Counted from the stretch's first letter, positions 8,111-17,218 are shown. The stretch: 64,000 nucleotides of DNA from Cytobacillus oceanisediminis (GCF_003182355.1 NZ_QGTW01000001.1:744001-808000); one strand, 5' to 3'. Numbers and translations: made by a program. Notes: generated by a model not told the origin, from the sequence alone.

Positions 8111-8942
8111 TTGTTATTATCTAACGCGTGGAAAACATATGAAGCTGATAAACGTATTGAGGGCTTTTCGCCATATACCTTAAAAGCATATGGAGTTCAG
8201 GCAAAGCTTCTTATTAGTTATTTCGAAGATGCAAAAATTACAACTCTAACTACAGGAAAATTAAAGGATACCTCTCCAATTCAGGTAATTTAAAACCAGC
8301 AAGTATGGCACACAGAATACGGTTTTTGAAATCATTATTCCATTGGTGCCATGAGGAAGGTCATTCCACCCATCAACCCAGCTGCTAAAATTAAGGATCC
8401 AAAGGTGGTGGGCAAGAGAATCCCAAGTTTCTAACCGAAAGGGAGATTGAGCTTTTGCGTGAGGCTTGTATTAGCCCGATGGAAAATGCCTTATTTGAAT
8501 TTATGTTCCCGCCTGGCTGTAGGATCGGTGAAATTGTTTCACTTGAAAGCAATTGGATTAATTGGTCCAACCGTTCTGCAATTGTCAGGGGAAAGGGAGA
8601 TAAGGAACGTGAAGTCTATTTTAATATCCGAGCCGAAATTTGGCTGAAGCGATACATAGACAGCCGCCAGGATAAGGATCCAGCTATATTTGTAACAGAG
8701 CGGCAGCCACACAGAATGAGTATTGCCCAAAAGAGGTATGTCATAAAACGAATCTCAGTTCGTGCAGGAATTAATAAGGAAATCCATCCCCACCAACTTA
8801 GACACAGTTATGCTACCCACTTATTAAATAATGGGGCCCCTGTTGAAGTTATACAAAGTCTTTTGGGACACGAGAAAAGCGTCGGATATATGCTCAATTA
8901 AGCGGAAGGCTCAGGCAGGAGTTATACCAAAGATATTTCTAA
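8111..8942 (+). pseudogene. tyrosine recombinase/integrase (XerD-like), several frameshifts
   Basis: A TTG start at 8111 with GGGAGGG upstream opens MLLSNAWKTYEADKRIEGFS, a SAM-like core-binding N-domain. The frame shifts near 8275, 8375, 8430 and 8885. The joined product carries the catalytic box 1 arginine in PPGCRIGEIVSLE, HQLRHSYATHLLNNGA with HxxR, and LLGHEK. The tyrosine appears only in the shifted last frame, IYAQLSGRLRQELYQRYF, ending at 8940-8942. The gene must have encoded a phage- or transposon-type recombinase of about 270 residues. No att repeats or other phage genes are seen. Confidence 0.85.
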
Positions 8943-8948
8943 CAAAGA

Positions 8949-8975
8949 AGCAACGCAGTTCAAGCGTTGCTTTTG
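8949..8975 (+). terminator. terminator of the integrase remnant
   Basis: AGCAACGC and GCGTTGCT form an 8-bp perfect stem followed by TTTTG. Confidence 0.7.
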
Positions 8976-8976
8976 T

Positions 8977-9060
8977 ACTCTTACCCCGTTTGTTTAAGTA
9001 CATAATATCACAAACTTTTATCCCCTCAGTTAGCAGAAAAAAAATGCCGCCTGTTGTCAA
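8977..9060 (-). repeat. type A repeat, rearranged copy
   Basis: CCCCGTTTGTTTAAGTACAT, then ATCACAAAC, a second core (TATCCCCTCAGTTAGCAG) and AAAAAAAATGCCGCCTGTTG. The parts are in an order different from full copies. Confidence 0.5.
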
Positions 9061-9073
9061 AGAGTTTTAAGGA

Positions 9074-9280
9074 TTAGGAGGTTTCGGGGGAAGATAAAAC
9101 TACGTAATTAGAATGTTTGACGACAGTTTTGGTAGTATCATAATGTAAACTTTGGCTCGATTCCATTGAAATGTCAACAATCACACTATTATCCCTTACA
9201 ACTCCAACAACACCTTCAATTATTATTTCTTTTCTTTGAAAAGAAACCCGGTCACCTATTTTAGCTTTGTTCTTAGTCAT
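9074..9280 (-). CDS. DUF2187 protein (YkvS-like)
   Basis: 68 residues: MTKNKAKIGDRVSFQRKEII ... GVVGVVRDNSVIVDIS ... VVKHSNYVVL. It matches the YkvS/DUF2187 family of Firmicutes, a small beta-barrel (KOW/SH3-like) domain of unknown function. GGGGGAAG precedes the ATG. Length is normal for the family. Confidence 0.82.
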   Translation of the reverse strand: MTKNKAKIGDRVSFQRKEIIIEGVVGVVRDNSVIVDISMESSQSLHYDTTKTVVKHSNYVVLSSPETS

Positions 9281-9315
9281 TGTTCTTCCCCCGCTTCAAT
9301 AAAAAACCTTTTTAA

Positions 9316-9630
9316 TTACGCTAAAAGTTCATCCAAAGATAAAATTTTATGCAGCAAGAATTTATTTGAATCTAAAACTCCTATAATAATCTGATTATCT
9401 TCTGTTAAGGTAATATATCTAAAATATTCGTTATTATGAATGGTTATTTCACTTTCTAGTTTGCTCTCTAACTTCCCAAAGACATCTTCACTGTACTGAA
9501 GGTGGAGTATATCATCTAGTTTTTCCTCTGGGTAGTTGAGCCATTTAATAACATAGTCTTTTAGTGACCTTTGTTCAATCATAGATAACCTTTTCTTGAA
9601 AATTAATTGTGATACAGTTACTGTTTTCAT
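9316..9630 (-). CDS. hypothetical protein
   Basis: 104 residues from the ATG at 9630, chosen because GAGGAG ends eight bases upstream (it overlaps an in-frame GTG at 9639). The protein is acidic and leucine-rich, with no membrane segment or cysteine motif. The middle (EITIHNNEYFRYITLTEDNQ) looks like a beta-rich domain. I do not recognise it. The upstream 9640-9720 region is AT-rich. Confidence 0.6.
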   Translation of the reverse strand: MKTVTVSQLIFKKRLSMIEQRSLKDYVIKWLNYPEEKLDDILHLQYSEDVFGKLESKLESEITIHNNEYFRYITLTEDNQIIIGVLDSNKFLLHKILSLDELLA

Positions 9631-9639
9631 TGTTTTCAC

Positions 9640-9995
9640 TCCTCAAGAATACAGTCTATACTGAGAAGGTAATGACAACAACACTAATACCGTGACATTC
9701 TATTTACATTTTGTTTACTTGGTAACTTTGTAAATCGTTAGACATCCATAAAGTAAAACTACATATCTTGAATAACTGTAATTAAAAGCTTAAATAATAA
9801 ATTGACCCTTTCATTAAAAAGTATATTAGAAATATCCCTGAGAGCGTTTGTTATTGTTTGTCTTTTTATTAATTGGTCTAAAAATCCTTTATCTTAGTTT
9901 TTCCATATTCCCGTAGTTCTTGACTGAGGGAAATTGCTAATATAGATAACTTATGTCATTTATTGTTTTCCAATGATATATTTTAATGACAAAAT
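9640..9995. other. intergenic region without a recognisable gene
   Basis: AT-rich sequence with stop codons in all frames. I see no gene or repeat before the type A copy at 9996. Confidence 0.5.
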
Positions 9996-10165
9996 ACTAT
10001 CCCATTGGTAAAAAAAATAAAAAGCCGCCTGTTCGGCAGCTGATCTTGAACATAAGCACCCTTTACTTTAAGTACATTTCTTCACAAATTTGTCTTTTTT
10101 ACAGTTAGTTTATTTAGGAATGCTACCCCCATAGTGAAACAAAAAAACAGCTACCTATTGGCAAC
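9996..10165 (-). repeat. type A repeat, full copy plus a partial one
   Basis: AAAAAGCCGCCTGTTCGGCA hairpin, TGATCTTGAACATAAGCACC and TTTACTTTAAGTACATTTCT follow a worn core 1 (CTATCCCATTGGTAAAA). A second worn core and hairpin (ACAGCTACCTATTGGCAACT) lies at 10121-10165. It sits downstream of the phosphatase remnant on the minus strand. Confidence 0.75.
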
Positions 10166-10228
10166 TGGGTCTATAAAAGATAAGAATCCTATAGTTCACA
10201 AAGCATTAGTCAATTTCAAAACGAGTTT

Positions 10229-10984
10229 CTACTCTAATAACATGTTCTTAAGTTTCAGTATCATGGTTTGATTAATTTCACATGCTTCGCAAAGATAAGT
10301 TTCAACTGAACCGTATCTTCGAATAATATTATCATATACTCCATCAAGAACCTCTCGATCAGCCATTAAAATTAGCTTAATTCGCTCTGTTGAGACCTGA
10401 AAAAGAGTTATCCATTTCATTACTTTTGTTAATTTTTCCATACGAGATTCATAAAAACGATTCGTCATGAGGTACTCCTGTATAACAGTTTCATAAGGAA
10501 TACCAACAAGCAATTGAATTAATGCAGATATATACCCCGTTCGGTCTTTCCCAGCTGTACAGTGAACCAGAGCTGGTAGATTACGTTCATAAGATAATGA
10601 GGTGATAATTTCCTTTATCTGAGAGGTTCGTTCAAAAGCAAGATGTTGATAGCAGGGAATCAATATTATAAATATTCCTTTCCATGATTCGGAAACTCAC
10701 AATATTAATTGGAAACAACTCATGAAATTTTTTAGCAAAAGTGGAGCCTGTTTTTTGATGCATTCATTTGGTGTACGGAGATCACATATAACTTTTATGT
10801 TAAGCGTTTGTAGTATCGAAATATCTTTATCCGTAACCCTAGACAATTCATCAGAACGGAAGAGGACACCTGATTTCATGAAATTTCCGTCGCTGGTCTT
10901 CCAACCTCCTATATCTCTAAAATTAGATAATTTCTCAATTTGTTGGATTACTAATTTCCCATTTTGATTTATTTTTACCTCCAT
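10229..10984 (-). pseudogene. tyrosine-protein phosphatase (Y_phosphatase3 type), frameshifted
   Basis: The N-terminal piece (10697-10984) carries LSNFRDIGGWKTSDGNFMKS and FRSDELSRVTDKD, typical of secreted-type and PTPA-like tyrosine phosphatases. The C-terminal piece (10229-10663) has the P-loop HCTAGKDRTGY with catalytic cysteine and arginine. Between them two frame changes and some loss occur around 10664-10735: the intermediate frame reads KFHELFPINIVSFRIMERNI. The catalytic residues survive but no single frame joins them, so an active full-length enzyme is unlikely. Confidence 0.85.
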
Positions 10985-11171
10985 TGATAGTTCTACATTA
11001 GACTATCTAATAAGCATAAGACGCTAGACATTATGAAATTGTTAAATATCAATAATTCTTACTAATTTTCACTAATATTGTTAATGAAATATTCTGCAGC
11101 GTTAGTGTAAGTAGAAACCTTCACAATCTCTAATATTTTAACATATATATCCAATAGTCTTTAGGGACGAT

Positions 11172-11240
11172 CCTCCACAATATGGCCCTATTCATAATAA
11201 AGGACACTTTTCCTATTAAAGAAAAGAGCCCGATTCTTGA
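11172..11240 (-). repeat. type B dispersed repeat
   Basis: CTCCACAATATGGCCCTATT, CATAATAAAGGACAC, TTTCCTATT, then GAAAAGAGCCCGATTCTTGA. It is the worn equivalent of the clean type B copy at 28090. It lies at the 3' end of the VOC remnant. Confidence 0.6.
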
Positions 11241-11273
11241 TTAACAAACATAATCGTATATCCTTTTTTGTAC

Positions 11274-11609
11274 TCATAACGGTTTCCAGTTTAGGTCTTT
11301 GACGTCTTCTTTATCTTCAACAGCAAATGCAATATGCCGGATACCTAGGGTATTTGCAAAAGGTTGCTGAATATCTTTTTCATCTGACGGCGTATAAAAT
11401 TTGATTAGCTCTATCCATGCCTGACCGTCTGGCGTCCGCAATCCTACACATGCTACTTTAACGTCTTTAACCCCAACTACCTGATCCATCCACTCTCCTT
11501 CCGATTCCTATTCCCCTTGCACCTCAAGGCCAAAATCGAGAAAAAACTCTTTAGCGGCAGAGAGATCATTTACGATTACACCCACATGATCTATTCTATG
11601 GATTTTCAT
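11274..11609 (-). pseudogene. VOC (glyoxalase/bleomycin) family protein with in-frame TAG
   Basis: The ATG at 11609 has AGGAGGT upstream and opens MKIHRIDHVGVIVNDLSAAK, a classic VOC start with a metal-binding histidine. A TAG at 11508-11510 interrupts after FGLEVQGE; the same frame resumes ESEGEWMDQVVGVKDVKVAC, then IELIKFY and IRHIAFAVEDKEDV. The last beta strand is lost or shifted at the type B repeat just downstream. Family members are about 140 residues. Confidence 0.8.
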
Positions 11610-11704
11610 ATCTCATACCTCCTATGTTCCTGTTATTTTGCAATATCCTGTATTCTTGATTAGTTTTTTGTAATTCTAATTCGCTAAAAACAGAAAATAT
11701 CCTT

Positions 11705-11768
11705 CTTCAACAAACTGGCCCTATTCATGAAGAAAGATGCTTTCCTTATTTCAGTAAAGCGTCTTTTA
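11705..11768 (-). repeat. type B dispersed repeat
   Basis: CTTCAACAAACTGGCCCTAT followed by TCATGAAGAAAGATGC and a hairpin GATGCTTTCC...AAAGCGTC. Confidence 0.6.
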
Positions 11769-12307
11769 AATAAAAATATGTCCTCACTCATAAAATCAAT
11801 TATTTTTTAAACTAACGCGCCCTTTTCTTGAATAAAAACTTATAAAATAATATAGCTATGAATTATTAATGACGATTATCTATAGAATAAATTCCCAACA
11901 GCCAGATTCCCGGCGGTCTTTTTCTTTTAGGGGGCAGCACCCGAAATACGCGAATTTTGTACGCTAAGCAAACACTCCACCAAAAAAAAGCCGATTAACA
12001 GTACGTTAAAGGAATCGACTTTTTATTTGTTTTATTCCATTAAAGCGCCCAATTCTGGAATAACTAAAATTTGACTTAATTCCAAAGTTTGTATATTTAC
12101 CAATCGCGAATGGGAAAATAAAATTCATGTGCAAGGCGTGACTCCATCATCCATAAATATAACAGCTGCACCTTGCTCTTTTAAAAAAAAAAAACGGGCT
12201 ATGCCCCAATCATTAGTAAATAGTATACATAAACTGAACTTAAACAGAAAATTTAGCCTTCAGCCAGCTACTTAAAGGTGCCTAAAAAGGTGCCTTTTCC
12301 TATTTTG

Positions 12308-12347
12308 AGCGCATTTCTTGCTACAGAAATACGCCCGATCGTTGAAG
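12308..12347 (-). repeat. type B dispersed repeat, half copy
   Basis: AGCGCATTTCTTGCTACAGA and AATACGCCCGATCGTTGAAG: the hairpin and second core, as at 28118-28160. Confidence 0.6.
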
Positions 12348-12561
12348 ATCTTAATTACTAAATTACTATGTCTTGTTGAACTAAACCACCCTTTGGTTTA
12401 GTTTAATAACCACCTTCCATGTTCGAACTGTGCAGTATAACATTTATCCCCTAGTGGTCAGTCATATATATTCTTACCAAAAATTTCTGTATAGTGAATA
12501 TTTTCCTGCATGCAAATACATAATATCCTTGTACTCTATTTCTAGTTAAAAGGAGTAACCC

Positions 12562-13107
12562 ATGAATATTCAAAAAATGATAAGGAGTGTAGTTATGGGA
12601 ATATTAAGTGGTAACCCCCAGGATGAACCAATGCATTATGGTGAGGTAATTTCGACTTGGACTCACCTATTGACTAATAATGGCCTAATTGCCGGATATC
12701 AATCTTTTTTTAACCATACTGGTGATCAAGACTTAAAGAAACTCATTGAAGAAGCGATACAAGGTTTAAAAAACGAGAACAATCAATTGCAAGAATTGTT
12801 AAAAGCAAATGGAATTGGATTACCACCTGCTCCACCAGATCGCCCTAATGCAAATCTAGAAAGTATCCCGGTAGGAGCCAGATTTACTGATCCAGAAATA
12901 AGCGCATCAATTTCAAAAGATGTAGCTGCTGGATTAGTGACATGTAGTCAAGTAATGGGTCAAAGTATTCGAGAAGATATTGCCATGATGTATGGCCAAT
13001 TTCATGTGGCAAAGGCCCAATTTGGCTTAAAAATGTTAAAGCTTAACAAAGAAAAAGGTTGGTTAATCCCTCCTCCTCTTCACTACAATCAATCTAAGGA
13101 TTGCTAA
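12562..13107 (+). CDS. DUF3231 family protein
   Basis: A 181-residue protein with the DUF3231 pattern: an N-terminal HYGEVISTWTHLLTNNGLIA helix, a four-helix bundle rich in coiled-coil residues (LKNENNQLQELLKANGIGLP), and a C-terminal DPEISASISKDVAAGLVTCS repeat of the bundle. DUF3231 proteins occur in spore formers and are distantly like coat protein CotF; function is unknown. AAAGGAGTAACCC precedes the ATG. It is one of the few plus-strand genes here and is followed by its own terminator and by the only clearly inverted type A repeat. Confidence 0.85.
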   Translation: MNIQKMIRSVVMGILSGNPQDEPMHYGEVISTWTHLLTNNGLIAGYQSFFNHTGDQDLKKLIEEAIQGLKNENNQLQELLKANGIGLPPAPPDRPNANLESIPVGARFTDPEISASISKDVAAGLVTCSQVMGQSIREDIAMMYGQFHVAKAQFGLKMLKLNKEKGWLIPPPLHYNQSKDC

Positions 13108-13113
13108 TGTATC

Positions 13114-13140
13114 AAGCGCCTCTTGTTAGGCGCTTTTTTA
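13114..13140 (+). terminator. terminator of the DUF3231 gene
   Basis: AAGCGCC and GGCGCTT stem, loop TCTTGTTA, then TTTTTTA. Confidence 0.85.
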
Positions 13141-13213
13141 TTATGAAGCCTATTTTTTTCGTAGTATGTGTCAAATACCACATAAAAGAGGGATATTTTT
13201 TCATCTTTTTTGT

Positions 13214-13311
13214 TCTAATAACCTGCCCGTTGGAATAAGAAAAATCTGCCGCAATGGCAGCTCTGATCTTCAACTTTTGCACCCGATAGTTTAAGTACAA
13301 ATATTCACATT
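13214..13311 (-). repeat. type A dispersed repeat, full copy
   Basis: TCTAATAACCTGCCCGTTGG, hairpin CTGCCGCAATGGCAG, TGATCTTCAACTTTTGCACC, and GATAGTTTAAGTACAAATAT. Confidence 0.75.
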
Positions 13312-13340
13312 CCGATCAAATTCACTAAGAATAACATACT

Positions 13341-13427
13341 TGTTGAATTAAAGGGTGCTTATTTTCAAGATCAGCTGTCACACCCGGTGGCTTTTTTGTT
13401 CATCTAAAGAGCAGGTTAGTGGAACAA
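13341..13427 (+). repeat. type A dispersed repeat, inverted copy
   Basis: The same parts in reverse complement: GAATTAAAGGGTGCTTATTT, CAAGATCAGCTGTCACACCC, GGTGGCTTTTTTGTT and AGAGCAGGTTAGTGGAACAA. Here the hairpin plus T run reads as a terminator on the plus strand. With the copy at 13214 it forms a large inverted repeat. Confidence 0.75.
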
Positions 13428-13487
13428 GAGAAATGAAAATCTACCTTTTTATGTCGCAATTGACACAAACTGTGAGATAAAAGGTGG

Positions 13488-13545
13488 GATTCTTGAACAT
13501 AAGCACCTTATAGTTAAGTAGAAATCTTCATAATCTCTTTTACTT
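13488..13545 (-). repeat. type A repeat, right half
   Basis: TTCTTGAACATAAGCACCTT and ATAGTTAAGTAGAAATCTTC. Confidence 0.6.
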
Positions 13546-13627
13546 GTCAAAGTAATAATCCCGTTAGCGAAATAATAAAAGCGATCCTCCATTACTGAAG
13601 TATCGCACCATTAGTTTAAAAAAATCT

Positions 13628-14173
13628 TCATAGCATCTTAGCTGATTTATCATTATTATAAGATTTCGGCATATGATTCAGTTTTAATTTCCTTTGATAA
13701 TTCAAAACTGTAAAACAAAGAGAGAGTCCCCAAATCAAGAAAAGAGTATACCAAACGTAGCCCCAAATTACTGAATGTACATTGGTATCATAATAGATGA
13801 ATGCCTCTGTGGATGTCACTCGGTTAACCCCAAGAAAGAACCTTAAATAAAAATAACCAAGGCCCCAAAATGTTAATCCTGCTGCTGAAACCCATCCGGG
13901 AATAACCAGCAAAAGACTTGGAATTTTTTTGCCCCAAGGTCTTACAAATGATAGGCAAAACAGTGCTGCTAAAACAGCCACTAATCCCATACCCCAAAAT
14001 CCAATTGCAACGGACCAAAAATTATTAGAGGCAGAATTATATTTACCTGGAAATGCAAAATCAATACCTAATCCCCACCATAAATGTGGAGCAGCATAAA
14101 GAATTGCACACACTCCTGCTACATAACCCCAGTATGATTTTTTATTCCCAACAGTATTTTTATTATTATTCAT
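13628..14173 (-). CDS. DUF3995-like integral membrane protein
   Basis: 181 residues from the ATG at 14173, which GGAGGT precedes by six bases. Four hydrophobic helices are evident (GYVAGVCAILYAAPHLWWGL, FWGMGLVAVLAALFCLSFV, LLLVIPGWVSAAGLTFWGLG, SVIWGYVWYTLFLIWGLSLC). The HLWWGLG motif in the first helix is seen in DUF3995 proteins. Function is unknown. The N-terminus is a short charged, asparagine-rich cytosolic stretch. Confidence 0.7.
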   Translation of the reverse strand: MNNNKNTVGNKKSYWGYVAGVCAILYAAPHLWWGLGIDFAFPGKYNSASNNFWSVAIGFWGMGLVAVLAALFCLSFVRPWGKKIPSLLLVIPGWVSAAGLTFWGLGYFYLRFFLGVNRVTSTEAFIYYDTNVHSVIWGYVWYTLFLIWGLSLCFTVLNYQRKLKLNHMPKSYNNDKSAKML

Positions 14174-14249
14174 TTGAATACCTCCACACTTAAATTTACT
14201 TTCTCTTGGAGTATACAAATGATGGTACCAATATATTCTCGATAGGTGG

Positions 14250-14390
14250 TAAACTAACCTGCCCCATTAGCACAATAAGATCCCTGCCTCAGCCCCGCAA
14301 ACTCTTGCACCCTTTTGTTTAAGTACATTTCTTCACAAAACTTGAAACTCATTTTCATTTACTACATGAATGCTGCCCCTTTTGTTTAAG
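14250..14390 (-). repeat. type A repeat, full copy plus a following core
   Basis: AACTAACCTGCCCCATTAGC, a degraded hairpin (CCTGCCTCAGCCCCGC), TTGCACCCTTTTGTTTAAGT with ACATTTCTTCACAAAACTTG, then a further core GAATGCTGCCCCTTTTGTTT. Confidence 0.7.
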
Positions 14391-14694
14391 AATCAAAAAA
14401 AGCATCCTTTATTAAAGGATAAATTCTATTGTTGGTACAGATATTTCAAAATCAATTAGATTATCGTTTTCTGGCTTGACTTCGGGAAGATACATGGCTT
14501 TTTGTATATAAATCTAAAAGCGATACAAGAAGATGTTTCAATTTGTTGGGCTTCTCGGTGGAATCAAAATTTTCAACAATGCCGCAATAATATACGGCGG
14601 AACAGAAAAAGTCTTCAACGGGTTTATTTTGATTTTTATTCTCCCTAAATTTCTGTCTTCACCTTAAATTCTAGGACTTTAAGTGTTTCCTTCT

Positions 14695-14786
14695 CCACTA
14701 ACCTGCTTCGTTTGTTCAATAAGGAGTTCAACAAAAAAGGTGGTTAATCCTTCTTGAATCAACGCACCCTTTAGTTGAATAAGGAG
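14695..14786 (-). repeat. type A repeat, variant with AAGGAxTTCAAC arm
   Basis: CCACTAACCTGCTTCGTTTG, TTCAATAAGGAGTTCAACAA, GGTGGTTAATCCTTCTTGAA, TCAACGCACCCTTTAGTTGA. Copies at 16324 and 24364 share this variant centre. Confidence 0.7.
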
Positions 14787-15273
14787 TGCCGGTACCCTAT
14801 TTCTGACTTGCCTTCATTTAATCATTTACTAAGTCTGGGGAAAAATGAGCCCCTGCATTGCCAGCCTGTGCCAGGCCTGGCTCCGGTAGGCCGAAAGCTG
14901 AGAACAAATGATTCCTGCAGAAGCCTCACTAGCCTGCCCTTAATCTTTACGATCAATATTCAAGACTTTTGCACCGAATTTCGCTCAGCTGGTAAACAGT
15001 TGCTTTCCCAAGTATGCCTGCCACGAACCACTACCTTATTTATAATAAGTTCCCTTCCGTTCCGAACTTCAGTATCTAACTGCGACCCATTTTTTATAAA
15101 TAATTACAGGTGGGTTTATAAAAAATGGCTATTATCCACTATTTACTAATAATTAATCCACATTAAACACACTGCATTCAGGAAATTCTAACATGGAATA
15201 TTAGAGAATATGATATGTTTCTAGCCTCATGTGGAAACTAATATGGAAATCACAACTAAAGGAGTGTGGTAAA
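14787..15273. other. region of higher GC without a supportable gene
   Basis: Bases about 14790-14960 are richer in GC than their surroundings. A plus-strand frame of 124 codons is open (14775-15149) but starts inside a repeat, lacks an RBS and has no protein-like pattern. The minus strand shows a short open stretch (SQLSAYRSQAWHRLAMQGLI). It may be a scrap of a lost gene. Confidence 0.4.
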
Positions 15274-16191
15274 TTGAGGAGAGTAATAATAACAGGAGCA
15301 GCCGGAAAAATTGGCAGGTGGACAGTACGGGCTTTTATGGAAGCAGGATATGAAGTAATCGCTACCGACAGGAAATTAAGGGAAGAATCTGCCTCTCCGA
15401 AATTCCTCCAGGTTGAATTAAAGGATTTTGGCCAAGTGTCCCAACTTTTAAAAGGGGCTTACGCAGTCGTACACCTTGGGAATATTCCCACCGATGTCAG
15501 GAATACATCTCAAGCATTATTCGAAAACAATATGCTTGTTAACTTTAATATCCTTGAGGCATGTAAGGACCATCAGATTCAAAAACTTGTTTGGGCATCA
15601 AGCGAAACGGTATTAGGTTATCCTTTTTTACCAGAAGAGATTAGCTACCTTCCTGTGGATGAAAAGCATCCAACACGGGTTAAGTCATCCTATGCAATGG
15701 TAAAACGGTTGACTGAAAACCTTTCACAGATGTTTTATGATCTTTCTGGTAATAAAACTCAAATCGTTGCTCTTCGATTTGCAAATATTTACGAGCCGGA
15801 TGAATATGAAAAATTGCCAATCATGCACTGGAATGATGAAAAGCAGTGGGATCTTCAAAAGAAGAATGCCTGGGCATATTGTGATGTTAGGGATGCCGCT
15901 CAAGCGTGCCTGCTTGCTATCCACAAAGATAATTTAGGAAACGATATTTTCCACATTACTGCTGCGGATACAATCATGCCAAAACCAAGCCAATATCTCG
16001 TGGAAAAATATTTCCCGAACGTAAAACTGAACAAGGATATAGAAGAAAATGAAACACTCATGTCCCATGATAAAGCCAAGAGTATCCTTGGCTACGAACC
16101 AAAATATACATGGCGCAATGTACTGAACAGTGATGGAACTACCAAAGCCCTCCCTGAAGATCAACTGGCATTGTCAAAAACAAGTATCTAA
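15274..16191 (+). CDS. NAD-dependent epimerase/dehydratase (extended SDR)
   Basis: About 305 residues. The TTG start at 15274 (MRRVIITGAAGKIGRWTVRA) is chosen because AAAGGAG lies ten bases upstream. TGAAGKIG is the nucleotide-binding glycine motif. LVWASSETVLGYP carries the active-site serine, and SYAMVKRLTEN the YxxxK pair. The protein resembles uronate-dehydrogenase-like and other NAD(P)-dependent sugar dehydrogenases/epimerases; the substrate is not clear. A GCCGGG...CCCGGC hairpin follows the stop. Confidence 0.85.
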   Translation: MRRVIITGAAGKIGRWTVRAFMEAGYEVIATDRKLREESASPKFLQVELKDFGQVSQLLKGAYAVVHLGNIPTDVRNTSQALFENNMLVNFNILEACKDHQIQKLVWASSETVLGYPFLPEEISYLPVDEKHPTRVKSSYAMVKRLTENLSQMFYDLSGNKTQIVALRFANIYEPDEYEKLPIMHWNDEKQWDLQKKNAWAYCDVRDAAQACLLAIHKDNLGNDIFHITAADTIMPKPSQYLVEKYFPNVKLNKDIEENETLMSHDKAKSILGYEPKYTWRNVLNSDGTTKALPEDQLALSKTSI

Positions 16192-16323
16192 ACTATAAGT
16201 TGCCGGGGCTCTTCCCGGCTGCCCCCCTTCCATTACGAACTTTTAATAAAGTCTCTCCAATAAATCCAGGAACTTAATTTTCGTTTTTATTGAACCTCCC
16301 TGATATAAGCTATTTGGTATCTT

Positions 16324-16401
16324 ATTCAACTAACCCATTTGTTTAAAAAGGAATTCAACAAAAAGAGCCGTTAATCCTTATCAGAATCAACGCACCCGTT
16401 A
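16324..16401 (-). repeat. type A repeat, cut by IS110 DNA
   Basis: TTCAACTAACCCATTTGTTT, AAAAAGGAATTCAACAAAAA, GCCGTTAATCCTTATCAGAA, TCAACGCACCCGTTAG. The expected end of core 2 (TTGAATAAGG) is missing and IS110-type sequence begins. Confidence 0.65.
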
Positions 16402-16660
16402 GCCATCCATGAAGCACAAAAATCAGTGTTTCACCACAGAGAATGAAAATGGTTTCGAACCGTCAATACTGATTCTGCGGCTGGGAAAGGAAGGTCGCTG
16501 AACTATGGTGTGTTAGAGCCCATCCGTTAGTCTGACTCCACCGACCACGGTGCACCACTGACTGTTGCTCCATTACGGGAAGCACACATGGTAGATTAAT
16601 CCTATTCTGGTTGTTGCACCAGCCTCTACTTTAATGATTGCCGTAGAAAGGATGTTTTCA
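16402..16660 (+). mobile_element. left non-coding end of an IS110-family element
   Basis: About 250 bp without an open frame lie directly upstream of the IS110 transposase remnant. It has several short inverted segments, such as CCACCGACCACGGTGCACCA. In IS110 elements this left-end region encodes the bridge RNA that guides target choice. That this stretch did so is inference from position and length. Confidence 0.55.
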
Positions 16661-17218
16661 ATGGATGTAGTCATTGAAAGAGCTTGTGGTATGGATGTCC
16701 ATAAGGACAACATTACAGCCTGTATTATCACACCTGAAGGAAAGGAGGTTCAAACTTTTTCTACTAAAACTGTATTTTTATAGAAGTTGATTGACTGGGT
16801 TAAGCAACATAACTGTACACATGTAGCCATGGAAAGCACGAGCGTTTATTGGAAACCCATCGTGAATTTACTGGAAGCACAGAATGAAAGTGCAGGAAAA
16901 AGGAAATCGGCTAAAACTAAAAAAGGAAACAAGTATTTAAGGTCAGCTTTGACTGAGGCAGCTCATTCGGTAAGGGGATCCAAAAACTATCTCGGAGCAC
17001 TGTATAGGCTTACAGCCTTACGAAAAGGCAAGAAACGCGCTGGTATTGTCGTCGCTCACGCTATGTTACGTATCTCTTATTATCTCTTAACTCGTAAAGA
17101 AATGTATGTAGACTTGGGCGAAGACTACTTTGATAAACAGAGACAACAATCGATTGTCAGGCATTCTCTTAGACGACTCGAAAGCTTAGGATACACAGTA
17201 ACGTTGGAAGAGCCTTAA
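16661..17218 (+). pseudogene. IS110-family transposase, internally deleted with in-frame TAG
   Basis: The ATG at 16661 opens MDVVIERACGMDVHKDNITA, the DEDD-domain start of IS110 transposases. A TAG occurs at 16781. The same frame resumes KLIDWVKQHNCTHVAMESTS and VYWKPIVNLLE, then jumps to NESAGKRKSAKTKKGNKYLR and SALTEAAHSV near the C-terminus. About half of the usual 400 or so residues, including the rest of the DEDD domain, is deleted at the LLE/AQN junction near 16880. It cannot be active. Confidence 0.88.

Larger units (their letters stand above)
11610..12561. other. long intergenic region with repeats and no gene
   Basis: It holds type B copies at 11705-11768 and 12308-12347, and isolated cores at 11815 (AACTAACGCGCCC), 12045 and 12375. 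A short minus-strand stretch near 12125-12180 reads EQGAAVIFMDDGVTPCT and may be a scrap of a lost gene. No gene could be supported. Confidence 0.55.

Noticed and set aside
14775..15149. A 124-codon plus-strand frame
   Set aside because: It begins inside a type A repeat, has no RBS and an implausible amino-acid composition (many Ser, Pro, Leu runs and no domain).
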